From Candidatus Levyibacteriota bacterium (GTDB lineage Bacteria; Patescibacteriota; Microgenomatia; Levybacterales; GWA1-39-11), in the NCBI GenBank assembly GCA_016204525.1, contig JACQKO010000073.1, positions 1 through 5,772 of the forward strand: DNA of 5,772 bases, written 5' to 3'. This document shows, in pieces, positions 1-4,143 of this stretch (position 1 is its first letter; every line of letters starts with the position of its first letter). The position numbers were made by a program, and so were the translations under genes. The notes under the pieces were generated by a model, which ran no database searches, was not told the origin of the DNA, and saw only the letters and a program-made list of their open reading frames with translations.

Positions 1-9
1 GTTCGACAT
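1..9 (-). CDS. rplF: Probable start of 50S ribosomal protein L6, cut by the window edge
   Basis: Only an ATG (9-7) followed by Ser and Asn codons is visible before the window ends. L6 is the gene that follows S8 in almost every bacterial spc cluster, and bacterial L6 proteins usually begin Met-Ser. The call therefore rests on position and the first two residues. No Shine-Dalgarno is seen next to this ATG, since the preceding bases are A/T only. That matches several other genes in this cluster whose ATG also follows an A/T-rich stretch behind a palindromic spacer. Confidence 0.35.
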
Positions 10-97
10 ATGTTTTTATATATTATTTATTAGATATTGTTTATTGTATTTTCGAATTTAAAATAATCTATAATATACAATCTATAATCTATATTTG
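10..97 (-). repeat. AT-rich palindromic spacer between S8 and the L6 start
   Basis: This spacer of about 88 nt is almost entirely A/T and is built from variants of TATAGATTATAGATT. It contains a short inverted repeat (ATTTT / AAAAT around CGAATTT). Further out there is a partial arm pairing AGATTGT with ACAATATCT, with one bulged base. It resembles in style, not in sequence, the palindromic spacers at the other junctions. No promoter or U-tract terminator is evident. Confidence 0.5.
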
Positions 98-115
98 TCA
101 GAAGATCTGACAAAT
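93..115 (-). promoter_or_regulatory. Perfect 10-bp hairpin at the S8 stop codon
   Basis: The arms at 106-115 and 93-102 are exact reverse complements (ATTTGTCAGA / TCTGACAAAT) with a 3-nt loop. The S8 TGA stop (100-98) lies in the second arm, so the stem spans the last codons of S8. A T-run does not follow, so it is not a classical intrinsic terminator. It could stabilise the 3' end, or couple S8 termination to L6 initiation. Confidence 0.6.
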
Positions 116-535
116 AAGTTCTCCGCCAATACCTTGTTTTTTTGCGTCGCGGGTTGTCATAACGCCTTTATTAGTAGAAACTATACATACTGCGTTTTTC
201 TGAATTGATCTCGCCATTCTATTTTTACTCACATAGTAATGGACTGAAGGTTTTGAAATTAATTTTATATCTGAAATTGAAGGCAGATTTTTATTGTACT
301 TAAGCTCAATTTTGAGAAGCTTTTTGCCTTGTCTGCCGGTCCGCTTCGCAATAGCGCGAGCGAGGCTCGCAGGCGGATTTTTTTCTTGGGAAACAGAAAC
401 TTGATTGACAAATCCTTCTTTTTCAAGTATTTTCGCAATTGAGAAAACAACATTCGAATATGGATATTCGACTGCTTTCTTATAAGCCTTACTTGAGTTT
501 TTAAGTTGTATTAAAAAATCACCAATAGTATACAT
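98..535 (-). CDS. rpsH: 30S ribosomal protein S8, with an in-frame insertion
   Basis: S8 binds the central domain of 16S rRNA early in 30S assembly and, in E. coli, also represses the spc operon. The family is recognised from the N-terminal GDFLIQLKN, the EKEGF segment near residue 40, and the C-terminal STNKGVMTTRDAKKQGIGGE. At 145 aa it is about 15 longer than usual. The excess is a block at about residues 53-70 (NPPASLARAIAKRTGRQG) that standard S8 lacks, encoded by unusually GC-rich DNA (about 326-377). It replaces the short loop between EKEGF and the KIELKY strand, so the core fold should survive. The start is supported by AAGGAG (544-539), 3 nt before the ATG. The stop is TGA, inside a perfect hairpin. 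Confidence 0.97.
   Translation of the reverse strand: MYTIGDFLIQLKNSSKAYKKAVEYPYSNVVFSIAKILEKEGFVNQVSVSQEKNPPASLARAIAKRTGRQGKKLLKIELKYNKNLPSISDIKLISKPSVHYYVSKNRMARSIQKNAVCIVSTNKGVMTTRDAKKQGIGGELICQIF
326..377 (-). repeat. GC-rich in-frame insert within the S8 gene
   Basis: By hand count about two thirds of these bases are G or C, in otherwise AT-rich DNA. The block corresponds to the residues of S8 missing from normal family members, and its length of about 54 nt (18 codons) keeps the frame. It contains an inverted repeat (GCGAG / CTCGC, loop of 5) and TCCGC / GCGGA arms. Composition, boundaries and palindromic content suggest a small dispersed repeat element that landed in a permissive surface loop. 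No second copy is present in this window. Confidence 0.6.
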
Positions 536-643
536 AAACTCCTTCCAGTCGTAATACTACCAATTTCAAATACTACAAATGTCCAATATTCTAATATTGG
601 TAGTATTGGTATGTATTTTGTAGTATCGGTAGTATTTTCATGT
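536..643 (-). repeat. Three-stem palindromic spacer, copy 1 (S14-S8 junction)
   Basis: This is one of three copies of a spacer built on AATACTACC-type units; the others are at 3358-3469 and 4551-4664. The outer arms are 625-636 and 553-564, with one G-U pair in RNA. The inner stem is CCAATAT / ATATTGG (594-600 with 583-589, 4-nt loop). An intermediate stem of about 9 bp pairs the ACTACAAA unit with 570-578. The 5' arm has its units in a shuffled order compared with the copy at 3358. An AAGGAG follows, 3 nt before the S8 ATG. Confidence 0.85.
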
Positions 644-832
644 TTACCAACTGGCCTTCTTGACTCCTGGCAGCTCTCCCTTTAAAGCATGCTCCCTAAA
701 GCAAATTCTGCACAATCCAAAAAACCTTATGTATCCACGGGATCTCCCGCAGATCTTGCAGATATTTTTCTTCCTTGTTTGGTATTTTGGTTTTTTATAT
801 AAATTTTTTTGTATATTTGATTGTTTTGCCAT
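644..832 (-). CDS. rpsN: 30S ribosomal protein S14, zinc-binding (type Z)
   Basis: S14 sits in the head of the 30S subunit and contacts 16S rRNA near S3 and S19. At 62 aa this is the short form. It carries a zinc knuckle, CKIC at 25-28 and CRIC at 41-44, enclosing GRSRGYIRFFGL. The C-terminus has the family ending ALKGELPGVKKASW. There is no Shine-Dalgarno next to the ATG, which is preceded by AGAATT. The nearest good one is AAAGGAG at 914-908, inside the end of L5 and separated from the ATG by a long CTAG-based palindrome. Its place between L5 and S8 is the standard spc order. Confidence 0.97.
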   Translation of the reverse strand: MAKQSNIQKNLYKKPKYQTRKKNICKICGRSRGYIRFFGLCRICFREHALKGELPGVKKASW

Positions 833-907
833 AATTCTAGATAATAGACACTAGATAATAGCTACTAGGTTTTGCCTTCCTAGTTTCTAGTATCTAGTCA
901 CTAGTTG
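833..907 (-). repeat. CTAG-unit hairpin between the L5 Shine-Dalgarno and S14 start
   Basis: The RNA can fold from about 905 to 843. The CTAGG / CCTAG stem (883-879 with 869-865) closes a 9-nt loop. Outward of it the arms 884-905 and 843-864 pair at about 16 of 22 positions in one uninterrupted register. L5 ends inside the first arm (TAG 896-894). On the other side of L5 a second CTAG-rich repeat fills 1449-1487. The 10 nt left between the fold and the S14 ATG, plus 2 nt on the other side, would place AAAGGAG near the start. Confidence 0.75.
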
Positions 908-1448
908 CTCCTTTCTTGAACCGCATTCCCATCTCTTCAAAAAATACCCTTGCGCGCTCATTATTGCCGGCACTAGTCACAAATGTAACTTGAAAGCTTC
1001 TCACTTTGTCCACCTTCCCTGGATCGATTTCAGGGAAAACAGTATTTTCCGTAAATCCAATACTCAAATTTCCCCTGCCGTCGAAAGCTTTCGGTACAAC
1101 ACCTGAGAAATCCCTTACGCGCGGAAGGGCTATTTTAACAATTTTTTCAAAAAAATCATACATGCGTGCGCCTCGCAAGGTCACCGACAATCCTATCTCA
1201 TCTCCCTTTCTTAGCTTAAACGTTGCGACAGATACACGGGCACGAGCTACTTTTGGCTTCTGACCGGTAATTAATCCTAAGTCTTCGGCCGCCTTTTCAA
1301 GATTTTTCTTATCGGCCAAAAAATCTTTCATGCTTGAATTCACGACAATCTTTTGAAGCCTTGGAACAGCCATAGGATTCTTGATACCAAGCCGTTCTTG
1401 TAGCTTCTTGACCATTTCTTGTTCAAACTTTTTCTTAAATTCCGACAT
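894..1448 (-). CDS. rplE: 50S ribosomal protein L5
   Basis: L5 binds 5S rRNA and helps form the central protuberance of the large subunit, touching S13 and the P-site tRNA. Recognised features in order are NPMAVPRLQKIVVN (about 24-37), GQKP near 62, the SVATFKLRKGDEIGLSVTLRG segment (about 73-93), RVRDFSGV (about 110-117) and GRGNLSIGFTENTVFPEID (about 124-142). The length is 184 aa against about 179 usually. The extra residues are the tail KGATSD after the usual RFKK-like ending, and the last codons come from the following palindromic repeat. A weak AAGGA lies 42 nt upstream, and the CTAGGGAT just before ATATG may offer a partial match. Confidence 0.97.
   Translation of the reverse strand: MSEFKKKFEQEMVKKLQERLGIKNPMAVPRLQKIVVNSSMKDFLADKKNLEKAAEDLGLITGQKPKVARARVSVATFKLRKGDEIGLSVTLRGARMYDFFEKIVKIALPRVRDFSGVVPKAFDGRGNLSIGFTENTVFPEIDPGKVDKVRSFQVTFVTSAGNNERARVFFEEMGMRFKKGATSD
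908..914 (-). promoter_or_regulatory. Shine-Dalgarno for S14, displaced about 75 nt upstream
   Basis: The transcript reads AAAGGAG here, in codons for the last residues of L5 (Lys-Gly-Ala). It is the only good anti-Shine-Dalgarno match ahead of S14. A palindrome lies between it and the ATG at 832. Part of the match could simply be coding for the Lys-Gly codons of L5. Confidence 0.5.
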
Positions 1449-1487
1449 ATATCCCTAGTCCCTAGTATCTAGTCCCTAGTATCTATC
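1449..1487 (-). repeat. CTAG-unit repeat between L36 and L5
   Basis: The sequence is made of repeated ATACTAGGGACTAG units. The self-complementary CTAG units can pair as 1469-1472 with 1462-1465 and 1476-1479 with 1455-1458, giving a weak hairpin with mismatched positions between the stems. CAAGGA (1496-1491) at the end of L36 precedes it. It belongs to the same repeat family as the spacer after L5. Confidence 0.6.
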
Positions 1488-1601
1488 TTATCCTTGTCTT
1501 TGCTTATGTTTTGGATTATCGCAAATCACATAAAGCCTACCGCGCCTTCTAACAATTTTGCATTTTATACACCTTTTTTTAACGGATGCTTGTACTTTCA
1601 T
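1488..1601 (-). CDS. rpmJ: 50S ribosomal protein L36
   Basis: This is a 37-aa gene starting MKVQASVKKRCIKCKIVRRR and ending in QG. L36 is a small zinc-bound protein that stabilises 23S rRNA folding near the peptidyl-transferase and GTPase regions. The zinc ligands are all present: Cys11, Cys14, Cys27 and His32. The length is exactly the usual one. Its ATG comes one base after the L24 stop (TAAAATG), so it is probably translated by reinitiation, because no Shine-Dalgarno is evident. The position is unusual: rpmJ normally lies after secY or infA, just before rpsM, and not between rplX and rplE. Whether a second copy exists elsewhere cannot be seen. Confidence 0.96.
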   Translation of the reverse strand: MKVQASVKKRCIKCKIVRRRGRLYVICDNPKHKQRQG

Positions 1602-1602
1602 T

Positions 1603-1911
1603 TTAATCAATGGTCTTTAAACACTTTCGACATATACGAACCTTCTTCCCTTTTTCAACTCTCCAGCCTATACGAGTAGGTCTTTTACACTTAGGACAGA
1701 CAAGCGCGACATTTGAAATCGGGATTGGTTTAGTGATTGTAATAATTTCCGATTTCTGATTCCTTGCCCTGCTTTTAACATGCCGCTTATATTCATTAAC
1801 ACCTAAGATTAAAACACGATTGCCCTTGGGATAAATCTTTTCGATTTTTCCCTCCTTACCCTTATCTTTCCCGATTAGTACTCTTACGCTATCCCCTTTT
1901 TTTATCTTCAT
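1603..1911 (-). CDS. rplX: 50S ribosomal protein L24, with zinc-ribbon C-terminus
   Basis: L24 starts assembly of the large subunit at the 5' domain of 23S rRNA and lies near the exit of the peptide tunnel. The N-terminus is the KOW motif (about residues 3-36, IKKGDSVRVLIGKDKGKEGKI). It is followed by the NEYKRHVKSR segment and the IPISNVALVCPKC stretch. Cys72, Cys75, Cys94 and Cys97 form two CxxC pairs, as in many bacterial L24 proteins. At 102 aa its length is normal. The ATG is preceded by a Shine-Dalgarno-poor spacer (CGGATAAATATATG). The stop is followed directly by rpmJ. Confidence 0.97.
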   Translation of the reverse strand: MKIKKGDSVRVLIGKDKGKEGKIEKIYPKGNRVLILGVNEYKRHVKSRARNQKSEIITITKPIPISNVALVCPKCKRPTRIGWRVEKGKKVRICRKCLKTID

Positions 1912-1956
1912 ATATTTATCCGCGAAAATCTGCCATAAATCCGCGAGAATCTTTCT
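1912..1956 (-). repeat. Short CGCG palindrome between L14 and L24
   Basis: Two direct copies of a GATTyTCGCGGATwTA unit stand side by side. Because CGCG is self-complementary, the copies can pair (1940-1945 with 1921-1926, with one G-U) around a 13-nt loop. A 16-bp stretch (1937-1952) is identical to 5010-5025 in the L2-S19 spacer, showing a shared repeat family. AGAAAG at 1956-1951 is only a weak Shine-Dalgarno. Confidence 0.6.
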
Positions 1957-2331
1957 CTAAACTACATGGTTTGCCAGTGATGCTATTTTTGCATACCCCA
2001 GATTTCTTATTTCATAAGCAATTGGTCCAAAAATTCTAGTACCTATCGGGGTCTTGGTTTTTGCATCTTCAATAATTACAGCTGCGTTTTCCGAAAATCT
2101 AATATATGTCCCATCTCGTCGCTTAAACTCTTTTTTAGTTCTAACAAGTACTGCTTTTACCTTATCTCCCTTTTTATAAGTAGTGTTAGGCAATACTTTT
2201 TTTACAACACAACCTAATAGCTCGCCTAGCCGGCCGTATTTTCTCTTTGAACCACCGTATATCTGGATCACCATTAATTGTTTGACTCCGGTGTTATCTG
2301 CCACATTAAGCATGGATCTGTGTTGTACCAT
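1957..2331 (-). CDS. rplN: 50S ribosomal protein L14
   Basis: L14 binds 23S rRNA, contacts L19 and helps form intersubunit bridges; it is also the docking site of the silencing factor RsfS. The N-terminus MVQHRSMLNVADNTGVK is close to the family start, followed by YGGSKRKYGRLGE (about 25-37). The centre has the family GDKVKAVLVRTKKEFKRRDGTYIRFSENAAVII. The C-terminus GTRIFGPIAYEIR and KIASLANHVV matches the family ending. At 124 aa it is near the usual 122. The ATG lies 8 nt after a long palindrome. The only strong Shine-Dalgarno, AGGAGG, is on the far side of that palindrome, within the end of S17. Confidence 0.98.
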   Translation of the reverse strand: MVQHRSMLNVADNTGVKQLMVIQIYGGSKRKYGRLGELLGCVVKKVLPNTTYKKGDKVKAVLVRTKKEFKRRDGTYIRFSENAAVIIEDAKTKTPIGTRIFGPIAYEIRNLGYAKIASLANHVV

Positions 2332-2339
2332 AGTATAAT

Positions 2340-2417
2340 CGCTGAAATACGCTGAACTTAACGCTGAACTACGCCGATTTCTGCGTTGTTCCGCGTATTG
2401 TTCTGCGTTGTTCCGCG
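2340..2417 (-). repeat. Three-tier hairpin between the S17 Shine-Dalgarno and L14 start
   Basis: Three stems stack in one register with equal-sized internal loops. The inner is 2383-2394 with 2363-2374 (10 of 12 paired, 8-nt loop). The middle is 2400-2407 with 2350-2357 (7 of 8). The outer is 2411-2417 with 2340-2346 (6 of 7). The S17 stop (TAG 2371-2369) lies at the start of the second arm, so the first arm is S17 coding sequence. Folded, the structure leaves 3 nt after AGGAGG and 8 nt before the L14 ATG. The same family, built on ACGCAGAA / TTCAGCGT, fills the junction before S17. Confidence 0.8.
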
Positions 2418-2665
2418 TGTCCTCCTTTCTCCTCTAGCACTTCGACCACTCTAAAATGCTTGTCCCGGCTTAAAGGCCTCGTCTGTTCGATTTTGACATT
2501 CTGACCTATCGAAACTTCAAAATTATTAGTGTCAGCCTTAATTTTGGTAGTCCTCTTAAGAATTTTTTTATAGACTGGATGCTGAATACGCCGCTCAATT
2601 TGAACCACAAGCGTTTTTTGCATCTTGCGAGACACCACTTTCCCAATAAAAGTCTTTTTTGCCAT
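2369..2665 (-). CDS. rpsQ: 30S ribosomal protein S17, with a repeat-encoded tail
   Basis: S17 is an OB-fold primary binder of 16S rRNA helix 11 in the 30S body. Family features are the N-terminal FIGKVVSRKMQKTLVVQIER, HPVYKKILKRTTKIKADTN (about 29-47), and IGQNVKIEQTRPLSRDKHFRVVEVLE (about 53-78). At 98 aa it is longer than the usual 80-90. The excess is the tail from about residue 82, beginning GGHAEQRRTI and ending QKSA, which is translated from the ACGCGGAACA-type repeat forming the first arm of the following hairpin. There is no Shine-Dalgarno by the ATG (ATTAATAT precedes it); AAGGAGG at 2767-2761 lies beyond another palindrome. Confidence 0.97.
   Translation of the reverse strand: MAKKTFIGKVVSRKMQKTLVVQIERRIQHPVYKKILKRTTKIKADTNNFEVSIGQNVKIEQTRPLSRDKHFRVVEVLEEKGGHAEQRRTIRGTTQKSA
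2421..2426 (-). promoter_or_regulatory. Strong Shine-Dalgarno AGGAGG, 89 nt before the L14 ATG
   Basis: The transcript reads AAAGGAGGAC, the best ribosome-binding match in this junction, within the S17 codons for Lys-Gly-Gly-His. It is too far from the L14 ATG to act linearly. It directly precedes the palindrome at 2417-2340, whose folding would shorten the gap to about 11 nt. Confidence 0.6.
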
Positions 2666-2673
2666 ATATTAAT

Positions 2674-2757
2674 CGCTGAACTACGCAAAAACTAACGCTT
2701 AACTACGCCGAAGAAATCTTCAGCGTCTTTCCGCGTACTATTCTGCGTTTTTCTGCG
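2674..2757 (-). repeat. ACGC-unit hairpin between the L29 Shine-Dalgarno and S17 start
   Basis: The central stem is 9 bp (2718-2726 with 2705-2713, one U-G pair, 4-nt loop). The outer stem is CGCAGAA with TTCAGCG (2757-2751 with 2680-2674, one mismatch). The middle is only partly paired. L29 ends inside the first arm (TAG 2740-2738). Folding leaves 3 nt after AAGGAGG and 8 nt before the S17 ATG, the same distances as at the next junction (2340-2417), which belongs to the same repeat family. Confidence 0.75.
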
Positions 2758-2953
2758 TTTCCTCCTTCATAGATAAAATAGTTAGTATTCTTGCTATGTC
2801 CTTTCTTCTATTTCTTGTTTGGTTTTGGTTTTTGCTTTTTCCAAGAGACATATCGATTTTAAGTTTTCCAAGTTCCTCTCTTGCATCCAAGAGAAGGCGC
2901 TTCAATTCATCAATTGTCTTTCCTTTTAAATCGGTGAGCTCGTTCCTTTTCAT
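2738..2953 (-). CDS. rpmC: 50S ribosomal protein L29
   Basis: L29 is a small helical-hairpin protein beside the exit of the peptide tunnel, next to L23. The first helix carries NELTDLKGKTIDELKRLLLDAREEL and LGKLKIDMSLGK. A basic loop (NQTRNRRKDI) leads to IARILTILS. This form, with its basic loop before KDIARILT, is typical of Parcubacteria-like lineages. At 71 aa it is slightly long because of the tail KEETQKNAE, whose codons are the Shine-Dalgarno for S17 and the first units of the palindrome. It overlaps the L16 stop by ATGA, and an AAGGA ends 2 nt before its ATG, so translational coupling is likely. Confidence 0.96.
   Translation of the reverse strand: MKRNELTDLKGKTIDELKRLLLDAREELGKLKIDMSLGKSKNQNQTRNRRKDIARILTILSMKEETQKNAE
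2761..2767 (-). promoter_or_regulatory. Strong Shine-Dalgarno AAGGAGG, 95 nt before the S17 ATG
   Basis: This lies in the last codons of L29 (Met-Lys-Glu-Glu). It is an extended match to the usual 16S rRNA 3' end, yet the next start codon, that of S17 at 2665, is on the far side of a palindrome. No comparable match is found next to the S17 ATG. Confidence 0.6.
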
Positions 2954-3357
2954 TTCCTTATAAATACGCTCTTAATAGGCAGTTTATGGGAAGCAAGTCT
3001 TAGTGCTTCTTTTGCTACATTCTCAGGTATTCCTCCCATTTCAAAGAGCACTCGCCCCATTTTAACAGGCGCCACGTATTCATGTATGTCGCCTTTGCCG
3101 CCGCCCATACGGGTTTCGGGCGGTTTTTTTGTAACTGGCCTATCGGGAAAAATCCTAATCCAGATTCTTCCCCCTCTTTTGGTAAAGTGAGTAATTGCCT
3201 TTCTGGCCGCCTCTACCTGACGACTTGAGATATTGCCGGATCCGCGTGCCCTTAGGCCAAATTCACCAAAGGAAAGACGGTTACCACGTAAGGCTATTTT
3301 CCCCTGAACTTTTGGTTTAAATTGTTTTCTATATTTTGTTCTCTTCGGTATTAACAT
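2950..3357 (-). CDS. rplP: 50S ribosomal protein L16
   Basis: L16 sits at the base of the central protuberance, near the A-site tRNA elbow. It is identified by the start MLIPKRTKYRKQFKPKVQGK, the GNRLSFGEFGLRA stretch (about 25-37), KRGGRIWIRIFPDRPVTKKPPETRMGGGKG (about 60-89) and the C-terminus EALRLASHKLPIKSVF. Arg83 matches the arginine hydroxylated in E. coli (Arg81). GDIHEYV replaces the more usual N-V-E-Y-W-V segment, a CPR-like trait. The length is 135 aa, normal. CGGAG (3369-3365) lies 7 nt before the ATG, just downstream of a long palindrome. The stop is TGA, overlapping the L29 start. Confidence 0.98.
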   Translation of the reverse strand: MLIPKRTKYRKQFKPKVQGKIALRGNRLSFGEFGLRARGSGNISSRQVEAARKAITHFTKRGGRIWIRIFPDRPVTKKPPETRMGGGKGDIHEYVAPVKMGRVLFEMGGIPENVAKEALRLASHKLPIKSVFIRK

Positions 3358-3469
3358 AAACTCACTCCGTTCGTAATACTACCAATTTCAAATACTACAA
3401 ATGTCAAATAGTCCAATATTGAAATATTGGTAGTATTTGTAGTATTGGTATGTATTGGTAGTATTAATT
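3358..3469 (-). repeat. Three-stem palindromic spacer, copy 2 (S3-L16 junction)
   Basis: This is the cleanest copy. The stems are 3454-3465 with 3375-3386 (12 bp, perfect), 3435-3446 with 3391-3402 (12 bp, perfect) and 3424-3430 with 3413-3419 (7 bp, 4-nt loop). It fills almost the whole space between the S3 stop and the L16 Shine-Dalgarno. The bases between the stems and the L16 ATG (ACGAACGGAGTGAG) are repeated almost exactly in front of L22. Confidence 0.9.
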
Positions 3470-4108
3470 TCATCGGTTGATCCAGACTTTTATTCCTACA
3501 TATCCGGACTTGGTTAAGGCCGGAATCTGTGCATAATCTATATCTTCTCTTATTGTTGAAAGCGAAACCTTTCCTACCTGAAGTCTCTCGCGCCTTCCAA
3601 TTTCTGCTCCTCCAATCCTTCCCGATAAAACTATTCGGACACCTTTTGCGCCGCTTGACATAATCTTATCAACAGCCTGTTTCATTACCCTTCTATGAGG
3701 CATTCTTCTAATCAACTGTTCTGAAATATTTGAAGCAACCAAATATGCATTAAGATTTGCATCTTTTATTGGTTCAACTTTAAGCTCTATTTTTTTGGCA
3801 TTTTTATCATTTTTTGTTACTCCAAGCATTCGGAGAATTTGCTTTTTCAAATCTTCAAGACCAGTTCCTCCTCTTCCAATTACAATACCGGGTCTTGTTA
3901 CATAGATTGTAATTTTAATGCTTGAGAGCGATCTCTCAATGACCACGTCTCCAACGCCGGCTGGTCTAAGCTTTTCAAATAAGGCTTTTCGGACTTTTAT
4001 ATCCTGTAGCACTGTTGACGAATAATTTTTTTTGCTATAGAATCCGACGCTTTTGAATCCTTGATGGATTCCTAATCTTAATGCAACTGGATTAACTTTC
4101 TGCCCCAT
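3470..4108 (-). CDS. rpsC: 30S ribosomal protein S3
   Basis: S3 lies in the 30S head at the mRNA entry channel. The start MGQKVNPVALRLGIHQGF is the family signature. A type II KH domain holds the GxxG loop GRGG at 78-81. The C-terminal domain has RRMPHRRVMKQAV (about 134-146), whose basic residues align with those implicated in the E. coli mRNA helicase activity, then AKGVRIVLSGRIGGAEIGR, and REDIDYAQIPALTKSGYVGIKVWINR. At 212 aa it is near the short end of the family range. The Shine-Dalgarno AAGGA is split from the ATG by a GTTAAC palindrome. The stop is TGA. Confidence 0.98.
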   Translation of the reverse strand: MGQKVNPVALRLGIHQGFKSVGFYSKKNYSSTVLQDIKVRKALFEKLRPAGVGDVVIERSLSSIKITIYVTRPGIVIGRGGTGLEDLKKQILRMLGVTKNDKNAKKIELKVEPIKDANLNAYLVASNISEQLIRRMPHRRVMKQAVDKIMSSGAKGVRIVLSGRIGGAEIGRRERLQVGKVSLSTIREDIDYAQIPALTKSGYVGIKVWINR

Positions 4109-4113
4109 AACTC

Positions 4114-4143
4114 GTTAACGCGTTAACGTGTTAACGTGTTAAC
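4114..4143 (-). repeat. GTTAAC palindrome between the L22 Shine-Dalgarno and S3 start
   Basis: Four GTTAAC units in 30 bases make a nearly perfect inverted repeat. Reading inward from both ends, all but one of the first 14 base pairs match; a real hairpin would lose the innermost pairs to the loop. The L22 stop (TAA 4133-4131) lies inside it. AAGGA (4148-4144) abuts one side, and GAGTT followed by the S3 ATG abuts the other. The repeat therefore adds the L22 residues Leu-Thr-Arg. Confidence 0.8.

Noticed and set aside
536..643. Palindromic spacers as intrinsic terminators
   Set aside because: The stems are AT-rich and none is followed by a U-run; termination inside a ribosomal protein cluster would cut off downstream genes.
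1494..1679. Plus-strand open frame opposite L36 and L24
   Set aside because: It is antisense to two clear ribosomal protein genes and resembles no protein family known to me. The same holds for the other plus-strand frames (660-854, 1006-1263, 4330-4602, 4701-4937, 4995-5324).
2340..2767. Repeats around S17 as a CRISPR array
   Set aside because: The units are 8-12 bp, irregular and inverted, without unique spacers of constant length.
98..3472. TGA recoding, as in some CPR lineages
   Set aside because: TGA sits exactly at the family ends of S8, L16 and S3 and is not used inside any of the genes, so it is read as stop.
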